Below are positions 13,911 to 26,770 of a stretch of 64,000 nucleotides of DNA, in pieces. The DNA lies in contig JAMXBD010001044.1 in NCBI GenBank assembly GCA_024138025.1, forward strand, positions 186,001 through 250,000. The letters run 5' to 3'. The notes beneath the pieces are model-generated. The model was not told the DNA's origin and did no database searches. It was given only the letters and a program-made list of their open reading frames with translations. The stretch comes from Combretum micranthum. Taxonomy: Eukaryota > Streptophyta > Magnoliopsida > Myrtales > Combretaceae. Both the position numbers and the translations under genes were made by a program. Positions within the stretch are counted from its first letter, which is position 1. Every line of letters begins with the position of its first letter.

Positions 13911-16020
13911 ACATGAGCTTACTATCCTTCTCACCCAAGGATAATAACAAAAAATGCAATGTGACTCACTTCATAATATGCATGAATCCATTTATTTATA
14001 ATATCATAACATTATTATTATCAAGTTTAAGGTGATCAAGGCATTTCATACAAAGCAATTGTTATACTAAAACAAGCATTTTAAATCAACTCCGGTCTCG
14101 ATATTCTTAGGATTCTTTCAAAGAATTAATTAACATACATATCCATTTTCCTTTTCCTAACTCTAATGCAATTAAATTACACGCACAACAAGTATAGCAT
14201 TTAACGAAAATAAACTCACAATATCATGTTGACTATTCATCTATGCGAATGAGTCGTTCACACACTCTACTCAATCGAAATAATCTTCGGGATATAGGTA
14301 TCATTCTCGGAGTCATCTAGCCAAAGAAAATACCCACAATGAGTATTCCTTGATAATTTTCTTGAATTTTGACAAAACAATGTCAAAAGAACGTTAAAGT
14401 TCGTATAAAGGAATGTTTCAACTTAAAATGGCCATAACTTGGTCATTTTAACTCAGAATCGCGCATATAATATACCGATTTTTACCTACTCGAAAAGATC
14501 TACCCATTTCCAAAATTATTTTTAACAAACAAGGTCACATAGGCTCCGAAACAGTGGCGACAAAATTCACCACGGATTTTCCAACACAAAACAATTTTGG
14601 TTCAAGAAATCAAAATTTGTTTGATAAATACTTAGTCATCTATATAGTTGAAAAATTCTCCTTTTATGGTTACTTAGCTCATATTTATTCATGCTCAAGT
14701 GTTTGTTGTCCATTCATGTTGCTCAAATAAAATCATGTTGGTTTTGGAGTTTTTAGAAAAATATAGTTTATAAAAATTCATTTTTGTTGGTCTCTTAATA
14801 TGAATATTTTGTTTCTTTTGTTTTACAAAAATGTTTTATGTTGTCTTATATATACATATATATATGTATATATCCAAGTAACTTTTTAAAAGTAATTTTT
14901 CTTCCTTCTAAGTTTTCTATACTAATACTATTTTGGAGTTTTTAGAAAATGCACTATTCTTCCTATTTATTTTTCTTGTACAAATTCCTTTGTCTATTTG
15001 TTTGCAAAAATCTTCTATTTTAAAAAAATTCCTCATTCTTTCCTCATATTATGTTTTTCATAGAAATTATCCTTGCATAAAAATTTATTTTCTTTACAAA
15101 AACAAAGTAGAACAATATATGACTTAAGAAACTTTTTATAGTAAAAGTAGTTTCTAAAATCTTAGTGGTTTCTTCTTGTACTTGAAAAGAGATAACTTTA
15201 TTTCTGTTTTTAAACCATAGATTTTCTACTTTACATAAACTTATTTCTAAGTTTCAAAATCTCCTTTTTGTCAATTATTTTTAGAACTTGAAACTTTGGA
15301 CAACAACTTAAATGAACATGAATTATGAGAAAAATAATAGCAAGCAAAACAACATAAGTAATAAAGTCAAGTATTGGAGTCTTAGCTTTTTCAAGGCTCC
15401 CGGGACTAAGAAGTGGACTAGTCTCAAAATAAAATAAAATGAAAGAAAGAAAAAAGAAAAAAAAACCTGTTTTGACTTGATGATGACAAGTCTAAGACTA
15501 GAGACTAGTCTTAAAATAACAAGGAATAAATAAATTGCAACGGAATTAATAAATAAATTGCAATGGAATAATAAATAAATTGCTTTGCATAAAATAAATA
15601 AATTGCAAGTGAGCTTATATGCTCTAAAGAATATGTTTATATATATAGATAATAATACTTGGATATAGTAACAATAATATGAACAAAAATAATAACATAA
15701 ACATAAATAGATTTTTATGAACAAGAACAACACATGAACATAATGTAGCTTCCATAATTTTTAGTCTTTGGAAACTCACACTATGGTCATGTAAAGTTAT
15801 ATGACATGAGAAGAAAGAAAATAATAGAAGATGGTTACCTAAAGAAGATTTGGTTAGTAGTATGTGGTTATGGGTTTTTGTTGTAGGTAGAAGTTGTTTT
15901 AGAATTATTTTGAGAGAGTTTTGAGATGGTAGTTGGAGAGAGTTTTGAGAGGAGAATTTGAGAGAGTTTTAGTATAGAATTTGTGGGTAGTAAATGTGTG
16001 AAAGAAGTGAAAGAGGAGGG

Positions 16021-16031
16021 GGTATTTATAG
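16021..16031 (-). promoter_or_regulatory. TATA box of solo LTR A
   Basis: CTATAAATACC on the minus strand is followed by a pyrimidine-rich CCCCTCCTC leader, a standard plant core promoter layout. It fixes the sense of the LTR. Confidence 0.6.
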
Positions 16032-16762
16032 GAAAATATGGAGTGATTTTTGTGTGATCAAAATAAATAAAAATTGAAACAAAATTGAGGAGATAGAGAG
16101 AGGGGGGGCGCCGGCCACTTTGATGGAGAGGGGGTAGTGATTTTATTTTATTGACTTTTTATAAATAAAAGATGTAATATGTAAGGTAGATGTGAAATAA
16201 AGTTATGAGAAAGGTAAAAAGTAAAGGTTATAGGTTATGGAGTGTGTAAGTATAGGTGTAAGAAAAAGTAGAGATAAAAGAATAGTGTAGAATAGTAATA
16301 AATAGTGTAATGTAAAGTAGATATGACTAATAAAGTACCGGTAGTAAGAAAATACGCGTATAAACGCGATATCTGTTATTTTTACTTACCGAAAAATTCC
16401 AAAATTGAAAAATTTCAAAATTGATATTTTTGAAAACCTTGTATTTTTTTTATGAGTCTAACGGTGTATTTGGAATATTTTACTATTCCGAGTTCCGGAC
16501 ATGTTTTTCAAGAACCATGTCCGATCGGGTTCGAAACAAGTTGCGGTTTCACTAATCTGATCTTTTTATATTGCCTTAGATAATTCCGCACTATTCTACA
16601 TTCTAAACTTCTATTTATTCTCACCGAGTTTCTTATTCGGGAGTACCGGACTTTGAGCTATTACGTCTAACTAGGGTTTTGTTGACCTTAAGAGCTCTGG
16701 TTGACTTCCGATTAGGGTTTTAGGCTTAAACTGATTCCAAAAATTTGGGGGTTTACACTTAC

Positions 16763-19700
16763 CATGCGAGAGAGCATGAGAAATGTCCTACTATGTCCCC
16801 TTCCCCATTCCATTATGTTGAGATCTCATACATCAATATTATTGCCAAACTTGAACTCGATACTTAAGTATTTATCAATTTACACAAAGGTTTTTATCTT
16901 ACTTAAGGCTCCTGGTTTTTTATCCATTAGTTCATAAACATCATTCCTGAAGGCATGTTGCCTAACCCACTTAGATGTGAGGTTAAGGTAAGTGATGAAC
17001 TTATGGGAATTTTTAATCACTGTATGCATTATTGAAACGAGAATACAAATCGTTAAATGCATCTTTTGTATTATGCACAACTTAAATTGGATTCGCAAAA
17101 TATTTGTATTAAGTGTCTAATAATTGGTTACCATAGAAGTAATAAAAGTTTATTTTCAATTTAATGCCGTAAATCATAGGAATTTTCCTGTAATAGGCCA
17201 ATCACTTTGGACATGTATAATTAATACAACTTTATAATAAAGTATTAAATTTAACTTCATCTACGTGCTTTCAAAATAAATAAACGTACACTAGGAATGT
17301 ATACTCTAAATATGTTATCATGCAATCATAAAAAAATTTTAGTACATTTACTAATCTACCACATAAATTCCAATCATTTAGATGTAACAACATCACACAA
17401 AGGTAGAGACAGACACAAAATGATATGACTTAGTGGTGGTGGTCTTTTGGTGCTAGAAATATATATATATATATATATATGCATTTGCTTACTATTATAG
17501 TTATATTGTATCTTATATATATACATACATATATATATGAGAATTTCGCTAATGATTTCACTATGATATTTTATAAAACTTCATAAGTATAAAAAATTCA
17601 TCTAAGAAATAATTAAAGATATTTAGTATATTTCGTAAGAGATTTATATTACTTGAAAATTAATCATTAATTAAAAATAATAGAGTTAATATATGAAATC
17701 TCAAAGAATATAATCAGTGTTATTTAATAAAACTTTATGTGATAAAGTCCAGATATTTGTCATACGAATAATATAATTTATATTATGAGAAGGGAGAGAG
17801 AGAGAGAGACGGAAATAAAGTGATAGAGCAATAAATACATGTTAAAAAAGTAAAAATACATATATGGAAGTTAGACTCATGTTCTCATGAATACATAACT
17901 ACATGCCTAACCACTTAACAAAAGTTATTTTTCAAGTTAACGCTTGCTCTTTGTAGATGATTGGATCCGATCATAGTTATCACATAAGTGCAGCATTTTG
18001 ATCACATTACATGTGGCTTCAAAGGAGTGACTTAGCAATGGTACATAAAGATGACTTATGGAGAGATGACAAGGAGGAGGAGTAAACAGTTTTAGATAGC
18101 TTGAATGCATACGTGACAGATGAAGGAGCTAAGCAACATCAACCCATAGTTCCTAGAGCGAGGCAATGCGTTTTTCATTCTAAATCCTGTTTGATCTCTA
18201 GGATTACAATTTGATAGCATGATGGTGTTTCTCTAAATATATGAAAATTCTTGTCAAATGAAAAGGACTCTTGAGGAACTTATAGAGTTTGGTTGTTGAC
18301 GACATCCATTAAATCACGTGAAGTGTCAATAGCTGAGATAAATCCTTTTATCAATGGATCAATCCATGGGCTCATTTTGAGTTTAAGCCCATGGAGAGTC
18401 TCTTTTAAGTGCATGAGCTTTTCTAAGAAAGGTCGAGAACGGACAGGATGATCCAATAATCCTTACTCCAAGCTCATCATGCCAAATCTCCCATAAGTCA
18501 TCCCAAAGTATGGACTTAATTCTTTAGACTGTGTCGCTTAGCCCAAGAATCAAATCCAGATATTTTATATAATTAAATTAGCCCTCTACACTCTTTATAA
18601 TATACAAATAATATATCATTTTTTTCACTTTTAAAAAATTTCAAAAAGAAATATTTTTTCCCAAGTATGGGAGGGTTAGGGCCTCCATTACCCCACCCCT
18701 CGCCCCAAGATCCGCCCTTGTGTAAAGGTTTATCTTAGCAAAATTGCATAATGTTTTCTTATAGTTCATTGTACTTTATGGAAGTCCATAGGTGGAATTC
18801 CACCCATGTTGCATGTCTTTCTTAAACTTACGTCATTGTGCCTTATTTATAGTAGGGTAATCAGTAATAAGTGTAAATCAACCTTTGCTTACTTAGAAAG
18901 GATATTTTGGGCTTAATTTAATGTATTCGATGAATAATTCATGAATTTGGTACTTAATATGTTGAGTTTGTGATTTAAGGGCTTTGGAAGGTTATTTGAG
19001 CTTAAAAGAAGAATTAAAACAAGTTAATTTAGAAGATTTGTCAAAGTCTAAAGAAGCTATAAGGTGTAGGAGCAATGCATGAGCTCATGCATATGTTATG
19101 CATAACCAGAGTTTTCTAAGCACAGAGCTACATGAGCCATACATGATCATGAGCAACAGGTCGTGCACTACAAGAGATGAAGAAATTTTGGTTTGAGAAG
19201 TGCATGACCGAAATACATGAGCCCGTGCATGGGCTGTGCAATCAATATAAGTGCAAATCTTTTTAAATCAATGAAATATAAGATATATAAGATCATGTTA
19301 AGCTTGAAATGATTTAAAATAAAAGTTTGCTTATAAATAGAGCTCTAAGAAGTAAGAAACTCAACATTTGGCAAATCTTGCTTTTCAAAGAGGGATTAAA
19401 GCTTTAAAGAGAGAGAAACACAAGTGCAAGTTAAAGAATCATCAAAGATAAAGGAAGATTGCAAGATCATGAATGTAAGGAGTAACTATTTATTTTGCTA
19501 AAAATCTAAAATGGTTCATACTCTCCACACAACTAGCACCATGCCTACTGCTGAAAAGTGTATGATTAACATCATTAAGACTAACAGGACACTTATCATT
19601 AATAAAAACTTGAAAATAAAGAGCACGTGGGAAATATAAATCAATGCATACAATACCATTTAATATGCAACTTAAATAAGTAATTCATCAATTAATCAGG

Positions 19701-20488
19701 TCAAATATCAATTAAAGTCATAAAACTTTTGCTAGCACACAACCCTAATAGACATGTTAATGGGCATAAAAATTCAATAGATAAAATAACAACTATGAAG
19801 CCTGAACATGCACATAACCTTGACATGGATAAGAGCATGAACACTTAACAAGGAAGTCTTAACATAAATCTAGGTGTGACGCCTTAAAACGGGTAGGACA
19901 CATGAAATTTCAATACAAATACTGGTGTAAAGCCTCTAAACAGGTACAGGTGTAAAGCCTTAGCTGAGACCCATTATCAGACCATGAAACTACCCATTAT
20001 AAAATTTTAATAAATTTTAAAACTTATACCATAAACATCATTACATCCATGAGCCAAATAGTTTTGCATGTATGAATTGACCACACGATCACTATAGCTT
20101 TATTAAATAGACTTCATGCCATAATGAAATCTTAAGATACCAAATATATGATGTATGCAATACAATCACAAAACAACTTCCAAAATAGCTGTAATGAATC
20201 CAACAATTTTCACAAACACATTTTCATTTTTTAATAACTTGTAACATAAACCGCAACAACATATGTAAAACAATATCATTTCGGTGAATAACAAATTAAT
20301 CAATTAAATTCTAAACCTAACAACTACAAATAGCAAGTAATAGTAGCCACGTACACACTATTTGTGAAAACTTTAAAAGTAAAAAATCCTAACAAAACTT
20401 AGTTAATTTTAAATAAAAAACTAACTATGAAAAAACATCCCCTCTAGTTCATCACAAGCTTAATAAAAGCTTAGAGGATTGTAGACCC
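16763..20488. other. Intergenic DNA with decayed repeat traces
   Basis: No gene is seen. There is an (AT)n microsatellite at about 17,459-17,480 and a (GA)n run near 17,791. CCCCAAGATCCGCCCTTG at about 18,697-18,714 is the inverted form of a common plant repeat end (GGGCGGATCT). A TATA-like TTATAAATAGAGCTC at about 19,331 sits in LTR-like sequence (18,900-19,480) with repeated CATGAGCT/CGTGCATG motifs. GGTGTAAAGCC recurs near 19,925 and 19,950. None has two defined ends. Confidence 0.4.
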
Positions 20489-21079
20489 CCATTTTTGCCC
20501 GATGTGTCTTAATTTTTATGATAGTCATAGTATTAATTTAAAAGAAAAATATAAAAAATATAAAAATAATATAAAATATTTTCAAACAGAAAAAATACAA
20601 AATAGGTCAGTTGTAGCTAATAGTCAGTTGAAATGATTTTTCCTAAGTCAAAACTTTTTTTTTTTTTAAATCTAAACTATATATGAGATTAAATGAATTA
20701 TGAATTTCATGGTAAAATATAGGCTAAATGAGTTTTTGAAGTCCAATTCCGTTTAACCAATTTCAATTTCATAGAAAATACATAATTTTAGTTCATCGTG
20801 GCTTCAAACAGGGCCTCAATTGGGCTTAAATTGATTTTATATGGACTCCTAATATTACGAGTTAAATCAAATATTGAAAAATATTTTTTTAGGCCTAGCT
20901 TGATTTTTCTAATTTTTTATTCATGCAATATAGCTTCAAGTGGAGATTCAATCAAAACTTAATAAGCTATTGTATGGATATATGAAATTTTGAAATAAAT
21001 TGGACAAAACCAAAATTCATAATTTGTCAAATCAAATGGTTTTCTAATAACCATTTACCAAAATATATAATTTAGATTT
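20489..21079 (+). repeat. Possible LTR start interrupted by the copia element
   Basis: TGTAGACCCCCATTTTTGCC at 20,489 has the form of a large plant Ty3/gypsy (Tat/Ogre-like) LTR start. The copia element cuts it at 21,080. U5-like sequence (TTGTAAATATTTTATTTTG at about 40,950) and GGGTGGCGACTCTT at about 41,165 could be its downstream part or leader, but no matching second LTR or duplication is visible. Treat as tentative. Confidence 0.3.
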
Positions 21080-21180
21080 TGTTGGTTTCTCTCAATGATG
21101 ATTTTGATGATAACAAAAGAGTTAAGTGTTTACTAATAATCCATTAAGTGTGCAGCATGAGCAAAAGTTTCATAACAATG

Positions 21181-21685
21181 TGCACTACAGAAGCAATGCT
21201 AAGGATCAGAATTAACGTATTAGCAGAATACACCAACAATCCAAATGCAGAAATGAACTCACATATCGGATACGAATTGAAGATAGAATACTTTTGGACT
21301 TTTCATTTCCGTATATTTTTGTATTACATTATTACATATATAAATAGTGTAATAACTGTAATTAGTTATAACTAATTGTGTTCCTATAATATATTTTTGT
21401 GCTTCTACTATGTGCTAGTTATGCCAACACACATTCTGTTACAAATGCCAGCTAATATGCTCACTATTTTTGTACTGGGCTCAACATAAGTCAGCCTAGA
21501 TCCATAGTTATTTATTTGCTCCTTGGATCTGGTTGGAGATTAGCTGTGCACTTGGCCCAGCTTGTTATTCGGCCCGCCTCTTTAAAATCAACTCTTACAC
21601 TGACATCACTCATATCACAACACTCACTTCTCTTTCGTACTTCCTTTCTTGTTGGACGAACTATCCCGATGCGAACCCTAGTTCA
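21181..21685 (-). repeat. 3' LTR of the gypsy element
   Basis: This 505-bp copy differs from the 5' LTR at about 55 positions by eye (about 11%), including small indels. The plus-strand end CCCTAGTTCA is followed by TTCCCTCC, the complement of the polypurine tract. Confidence 0.9.
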
Positions 21686-21689
21686 TTCC

Positions 21690-24600
21690 CTCCATCATCT
21701 GAAACCCTTGACCACAAGGGATGATTTAGGAGCCTCAATCGCAACTCACTCAAGATCTCCCATGTAGATTCAGACGGCGACATGTTCTTCCACAAGATAA
21801 GTACAGGTGTATCCATACTATTTTTTCTTTTAATAATTTTCCAATCAAGTATGGCTTGGGGTTGTAACTCCTGTTCTTCTTGCACTGCAGGTAAATGAAC
21901 GACTAGATCGTCATTTGCCTGTAATAAGGCTTTAGCTGTGAGACGTGGAAGTCGGATGAACAGCGGCTTCAGACGGCAGATCTAACTTGTAAGCCACTTC
22001 CCCGTACTCATCTATGATTTTATACAGTCCATAATATTTAGGGCTTAATTTTTGTACCCTAGTTTTCTTTTAGTGAACCCTATCGGTAGGTTGCAACTTA
22101 AGTAGTACGAAATCCCTTATCATGAACTTTCTGTCAGTTCGTTTATGATCTACTTGATTCTTCATCCTATGTTGTGCTCGCTTAAGATGAAACTTAAGTA
22201 TGCACAACATATCCTCCCTGTTAGTGAGACCAATGTCTACCACTTCATTCTTAGAGTCCCCAGGCACATAGGGTAGGTGTATAGGCGGCGGGTAACCATA
22301 GAACACCTGAAATGATGTGTGTTTCAAGCTGGTATGATAGTTGGTATTGTACCACACAGCCAGGGTAGGAATTGGCTCCAACGCTTCAGATATTCCCCTG
22401 TCATGCACCTTAGAGAGGTTCCCAGACATTTGTTGACCACTTATGTTTGGCCGTCCGTTTGTGGATTGTAGGAAGTGGAAATGTTGAGGGAATCTCCTTA
22501 TAAACTCATGAACTCTTTCCAATAAAAACTTATAAAAATGGGGTCTCTATCACTGGTAATAGCCTCTGGCATACCATGCAATTTATAGACATTATCCAAG
22601 TAAATTTGAGCTACTTGAGCTGCTGAATATGGATGTGATAATGCCATAAAATGTGCATATTTGCTCAATCGATCAACCACCACCAAGATGACCTCTTTAC
22701 CATTAGACTTAGGTAAGCCTTCAATGAAGTCCATAGAGACTTCTTGCCAACACTCATTGGGCACTGAGAGTGGTTATAACAAACCCAGATTAGCAACATT
22801 CTCATACTTGAATCTTTGACAAGTATCACAAATTGGCCCATATTGCCTAACTATTCTCTCCAGTTTAGGCCAATAGAAAACTGTTGAAATCCTTTTGTAA
22901 GTGGCTTAAGAGCCTGAGTGACCTCCTAGAGGACCACCATGATAGAGCTGGAGTAACTTCTCTCTCAAATTAGAATCTGGCCTCACTACTAACCTTCCTT
23001 TTCTCCTTAACATCCCTTGATCAAAGGTGAAATGTTTCACTTGGATCCCTCTTTTTAGCTTGTCAATGATCTGAGCATAACCTTAGGGCTTTTCCCAACT
23101 AGCTTTGATTTCATCAATCAACTGTGGCATAGCAAATTGTAGAGTTAGGTGATTCAACTGAGTTCCTTTTCTTCTTGATAGAGCATCAGTAGCTAGGTTA
23201 GACTCTCCACTCTTGTATTTTATAGTGTAATCAAGCTCTGGTAGTTTAGTAAGCCATTTTTGTTGCGATGGGGTCACTAAACGTTGCTCTAACAGATATT
23301 TCAAACTTTGGTGATCAGTTTTGATCACAAAAGTTCTTCCAATGAGATAATGCCGCCAATTTTCCAATGCATAAACCAGGGCCAATAGTCCTTTTTCATA
23401 AACTGATAGGCCTTTGTGTTTAGGAGCGATTGTCCTACTTATGTAAGCAATTGTGTGCTTTTCTTGCATGAGTACTGCTCCGATTCCATCCCTACTAGCA
23501 TCTGTTTCAATAATAAATTTCTTGGAATAATCTGGTAGACACAATACTGGAGAATTCACCAAAGCATCCTTCAATTTAATGAAAGCATTCTGAGGTTCGG
23601 GTCCCTAATGGAACTGTCCTTTCTTGAGCAAGTTAGTTAGTAGTTTAGCTACCATTCCAAACCCATGAATGAATCGTCGATAATAGCCAGCTAACCCAAG
23701 GAACCCTCTTAATTGCCTGACATTAGTAAGAACTGGCCAATGCAATATGGCCTCAATCTTTTTAGGGTCAGTAGCAACTCCATGTTCAGTAATGATGTGC
23801 CCTAAGTATTCAATTTGATTTACTCCAAAAGCACATTTACTTTGTTTCAAAAACAACTTTTCCTTATGTAACACTTCAAAGACAGTTTTCAAATTTTCCA
23901 CATGTTGGTTACGGCTGGTGTTGTACACCAAAATGTCATCAAAGAAGACTAGAACAAACGTCCTCAAGTAGGGTTTGAATAACCCATTCATTATACCCTG
24001 AAATGTTGAGGGCGCATTAGTCAACCCAAAGGGCATGACTAAAAATTTGTAATACCCATCATGTGTGCGGAAAGCTGTCTTGTAGACATCATTTGGGTGC
24101 ATTAATATCTTGTGGTAACCAGAGCGAAGGTCCAATTTACTGAAAACACATGCACCATGTAATTCATCAAATGGATCTTCCATAATGAGAATGGGAAATC
24201 TGTCCTTAATGGTTAACTTGTTCAATTCAAGACAGTCTACACACATCCTCCAACTATTATCTTTTTTTCTTCACTAGGACCACGGGAGAGGCAAATGGAC
24301 TATGGCTAGGTCTAATTACACCACCGAGCAACATCTCTCTAACCATTTCTTCTAGGACAGATTTTTGAACCATGGAGTACCAGTAAGGTCTCAAGTTGAT
24401 AGGTCATGCATCTTCTTGCAAATGTATCCTATGGTTCAATGATCTAGTAGGTGGCAAGGAGGTTGGTTCCTTAAATAGATCATGGTAGTTTTCCAATAAT
24501 TCAAGCAACCTAGGATGTGATACCGGTTCGTTACTTTTAGCAATATCTATACTACTAACTACCCAACATTGAACTTCTCAATTAGAACCAATAGTAGTGA

Positions 24601-25089
24601 GTATATGAGACATAGCCTTACCTGAAATTGGAGAAACATCTTCCTTCTTGCCCTTTAGAATACACTTGTTTCCCTCCAACTGAAACTCTATGTGAAGTGA
24701 TCGAAAATTCCATTGTATTGTACCCAAAGTTATGAGCCACAGGATACCCAGAATCATGTCATAGGCCGGGTAAAGAAATCAGCTTCAAATGATGCCCCTT
24801 GCATCTCCCAGCCCAAACCGTGGATCATGAAACGGCTGTACAACTTAACCCCATTAGTCGAATGGATAGCCACTGGCTCAATGGAAGTTAAAGCACAATT
24901 AAGCCTACTGGCTAGTTCTTTGTTAATGAAATTGGAAGAACTACCAGTATTTATGAGAATACTCAATTTTTTCATTTTTAGATAACCCACCACATTCATA
25001 CTTTGTTCCATATGGCTAGTTTTTTCCCCAATGGCACAAAGAGTGAGGGTTACGAGTTCACTTTCCAGCTGATCCACATCTCCTTCCAC
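21690..25089 (-). pseudogene. pol: pol of the gypsy element (PR-RT-RNase H-INT-chromodomain)
   Basis: Segments in minus-strand order. Protease at 25,089-24,754 has the active-site motif as INTGSSSNFI, with Asn in place of the catalytic Asp. Reverse transcriptase at 24,246-23,605 has LDLRSGYHKI, MPFGLTNAPSTFQ and FFDDILVY. RNase H at 23,574-23,083 has ETDASRDGIGAVL, ALVYALENWRHYL and IKTDHQSLKYL. The integrase zinc-binding part is broken by stops at 23,080-22,765. The integrase core at 22,764-22,070 has SMDFIEGLPKS and AITSDRDPIF. A C-terminal chromodomain-like stretch at 21,885-21,690 has AILDWKIIKRKN, LILWKNMSPSESTWE. Several stops and frameshifts separate the parts. Confidence 0.88.
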
Positions 25090-25264
25090 ATCCTCTTCTC
25101 CTTTCTCCTCCTCTTCCTTTCCGATGATAAGAATGTTTAATCGTTTATTCTCGCACCTATGACTAGGCCCAAAGGCCTCATCACAACAAAAACATTACTT
25201 TTGGCATCTCTTTTCTTCAATCTCTTCATGAGTAAGTTTTTGGGTATTCCTTGAATAGGATAGA

Positions 25265-26232
25265 TTAGGGGCTTTGGGTTTTGGCTGGGTTGTTTGATAG
25301 AGGTAAAGATTGTGTTTGGGTACGTGGTTGGGACTGGTTTTGGTTGAGGGAATATGAGTGTTGGTGGAATATTTTGGGTATTAGTAAGATGTGTTTTGGC
25401 TGTGTGTAGGATATTTGAGGGTTTTGGTGGGGTTTTGTGGGAATTAAGGGTTCTTCCTGAAGTTTGGCTAGTGTGTAGGCTTGTGTTAAGGTGTTAGGTT
25501 GGAACATCCTAATAGGATATTGTATCTCAGGCCTTAAACCACTTAAGAAACAGCTGATGAGCAGATTTTTAGTAAGTTGGTTTTGGGCTGATAGGTGGAT
25601 GAATTGGTCAAGATAATCCTGAAGAGTGTGGGTTTGTTGCAATTCCTCGAGTTCAGCCATAGGATCTTCGAACACACGTTCATGAAACCGAGCTTGCAAT
25701 GCCATGGTTAATTCCTCCCACGTAATAGGAGAAGTACCAGTGCGTAACATAGAAAAAGAACATACCATTCATAAGGTTTTTCACCCAAATACATGATTGC
25801 TATTTTGGCCTTCAAATGATCTGGGGTTTCATCCATCAGAAAAAATTGTTCTGCCTTGATAATCCATGAATGCAATCCAGCACCATCAAAGGTAGGGAAA
25901 TCTATCTTAGTACTCCTTAATGGCAACTGGTAGTTGCTCAATAAGTTGCTGTTAAGCACATTGTTCGGAAAATTCAACCCACTTCCAACTGTACCTTCTG
26001 CACCTTTTGAGACCATAGGGGTGCTTATTGGAGTAGCCATCACAGCCGCTTTCCCTTTCAATTGTTGCTTAATTTCTTCAATAGATTGTGACTACTGGTC
26101 TAATACAGTTTGTTGTTTTTGCAGTGTTTCAGAGAACATTTTAACCCAACTCTCTTGGCCATCAGAATGTTCCTTCATCATGGATTTGAACAACTCCTCC
26201 ATGCGTCTGTATTCTCTGGTACCCTCAACCAT
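25265..26232 (-). pseudogene. gag: gag of the gypsy element
   Basis: A gag-type frame opens at an ATG at 26,232. It has an in-frame TAG near 26,091 and continues past a Met at 26,061. The capsid-like region includes IDFPTFDGAGLHSWI, AEQFFLMDETPDH and YLGEKPYEWY, typical of Ty3/gypsy gag. The frame shifts near 25,740 and continues (ITWEELTMALQARF, YLDQFIHLSAQNQL) into a Pro/Gln/Thr-rich tail. A CCHC-type knuckle (CFCCDEAFGPSHRCE) follows at about 25,140-25,185. It would package element RNA in virus-like particles, but is non-functional as read. Confidence 0.82.
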
Positions 26233-26261
26233 TGTAAACAATAGGAAGCTCCGATACCAAA

Positions 26262-26770
26262 TGTACTACGGAAGCAATGTTAAGGATCAGAGTTAAAGTA
26301 TTAGTCGAATACAGCCAACAATCCAAATGCAAAAATGAACTCATTATTCGGACACGAATTGGAGCTAGAATATTTTTGGACTTTTCATTTTCGTATATTT
26401 TTGTATTACATGTATTACATATATATAGTGTAATAACTGTAATTAGTTATAACTAATTATGCTCTTATAATATATTTTTTGTGATTCTACCATGTGCTAG
26501 TTATGCCAGCACACATTCTGTTACAAATGCCAGCTAATATGCTTACTATTTTTGTATTGGGCTCAACATACATCAGCTCATATCCATTGTTATTATATTT
26601 GCTCTTTGGATCTGGTTGGAGATTAGCTGCACACTTGGCCCAACTTTTTATTTGGTCCGGCCTCTTTAAAATCAATTCTTACACCGACATCACTCATGTC
26701 ACAACACTCACTTCTGTTTCGTACTTCCTGTTCTTGCTAGACGAACTCTTTCGATGGGAACCCTAGTTCA
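26262..26770 (-). repeat. 5' LTR of the gypsy element
   Basis: This 509-bp copy starts TGTACTACGG and ends CCCTAGTTCA in plus orientation. The primer binding site, complement of GCTCCGATACCA (26,248-26,259), lies two bases inside it. Confidence 0.9.

Larger units (their letters stand above)
13162..16757 (-). mobile_element. Solo LTR A, 3.6 kb, minus orientation
   Basis: The unit runs TGTCACGCCCC ... GGGGGTTTACA and is flanked by a perfect 5-bp duplication CTTAC (13,157-13,161 and 16,758-16,762), the hallmark of LTR integration. There is no internal region, so it is a solo LTR left by recombination. Orientation is inferred from a clean promoter box CTATAAATACC on the minus strand at 16,031-16,021, about 730 bp inside the minus-strand 5' end. 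Length and termini suggest a large Ty3/gypsy family, but no protein domain is present to prove it. The 136-codon open frame at 15,323-15,733 is hydrophobic AT-rich noise. A related copy begins at 61,680. Confidence 0.85.
21181..26770 (-). mobile_element. Ty3/gypsy chromovirus (Reina-like), complete but decayed
   Basis: A 5.6-kb element in minus orientation is flanked by perfect 5-bp duplications CAATG (21,176-21,180 and 26,771-26,775). LTRs of 509 bp (5') and 505 bp (3') run TGAACTAGGG...GTAGTRCA on the minus strand. The primer site TGGTATCGGAGC is one base off the tRNA-Met complement, and a GGAGGGAA purine tract abuts the 3' LTR. Order gag-PR-RT-RNase H-integrase-chromodomain defines a chromovirus; the small size and short LTRs fit the Reina lineage. 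The reading frame is broken in several places. Confidence 0.92.

Noticed and set aside
15323..15733. 136-codon hydrophobic minus-strand frame
   Set aside because: It lies in AT-rich sequence of solo LTR A; Leu/Phe/Tyr bias comes from T-rich codons and it matches no family.
13162..16757. Full-length non-autonomous LTR retrotransposon
   Set aside because: No repeated ends inside the unit, no primer site and no purine tract; it behaves as a single LTR.
17459..17480. (AT)n tract as an origin or matrix-attachment site
   Set aside because: Simple AT microsatellites recur throughout the window; nothing here supports a specific role.
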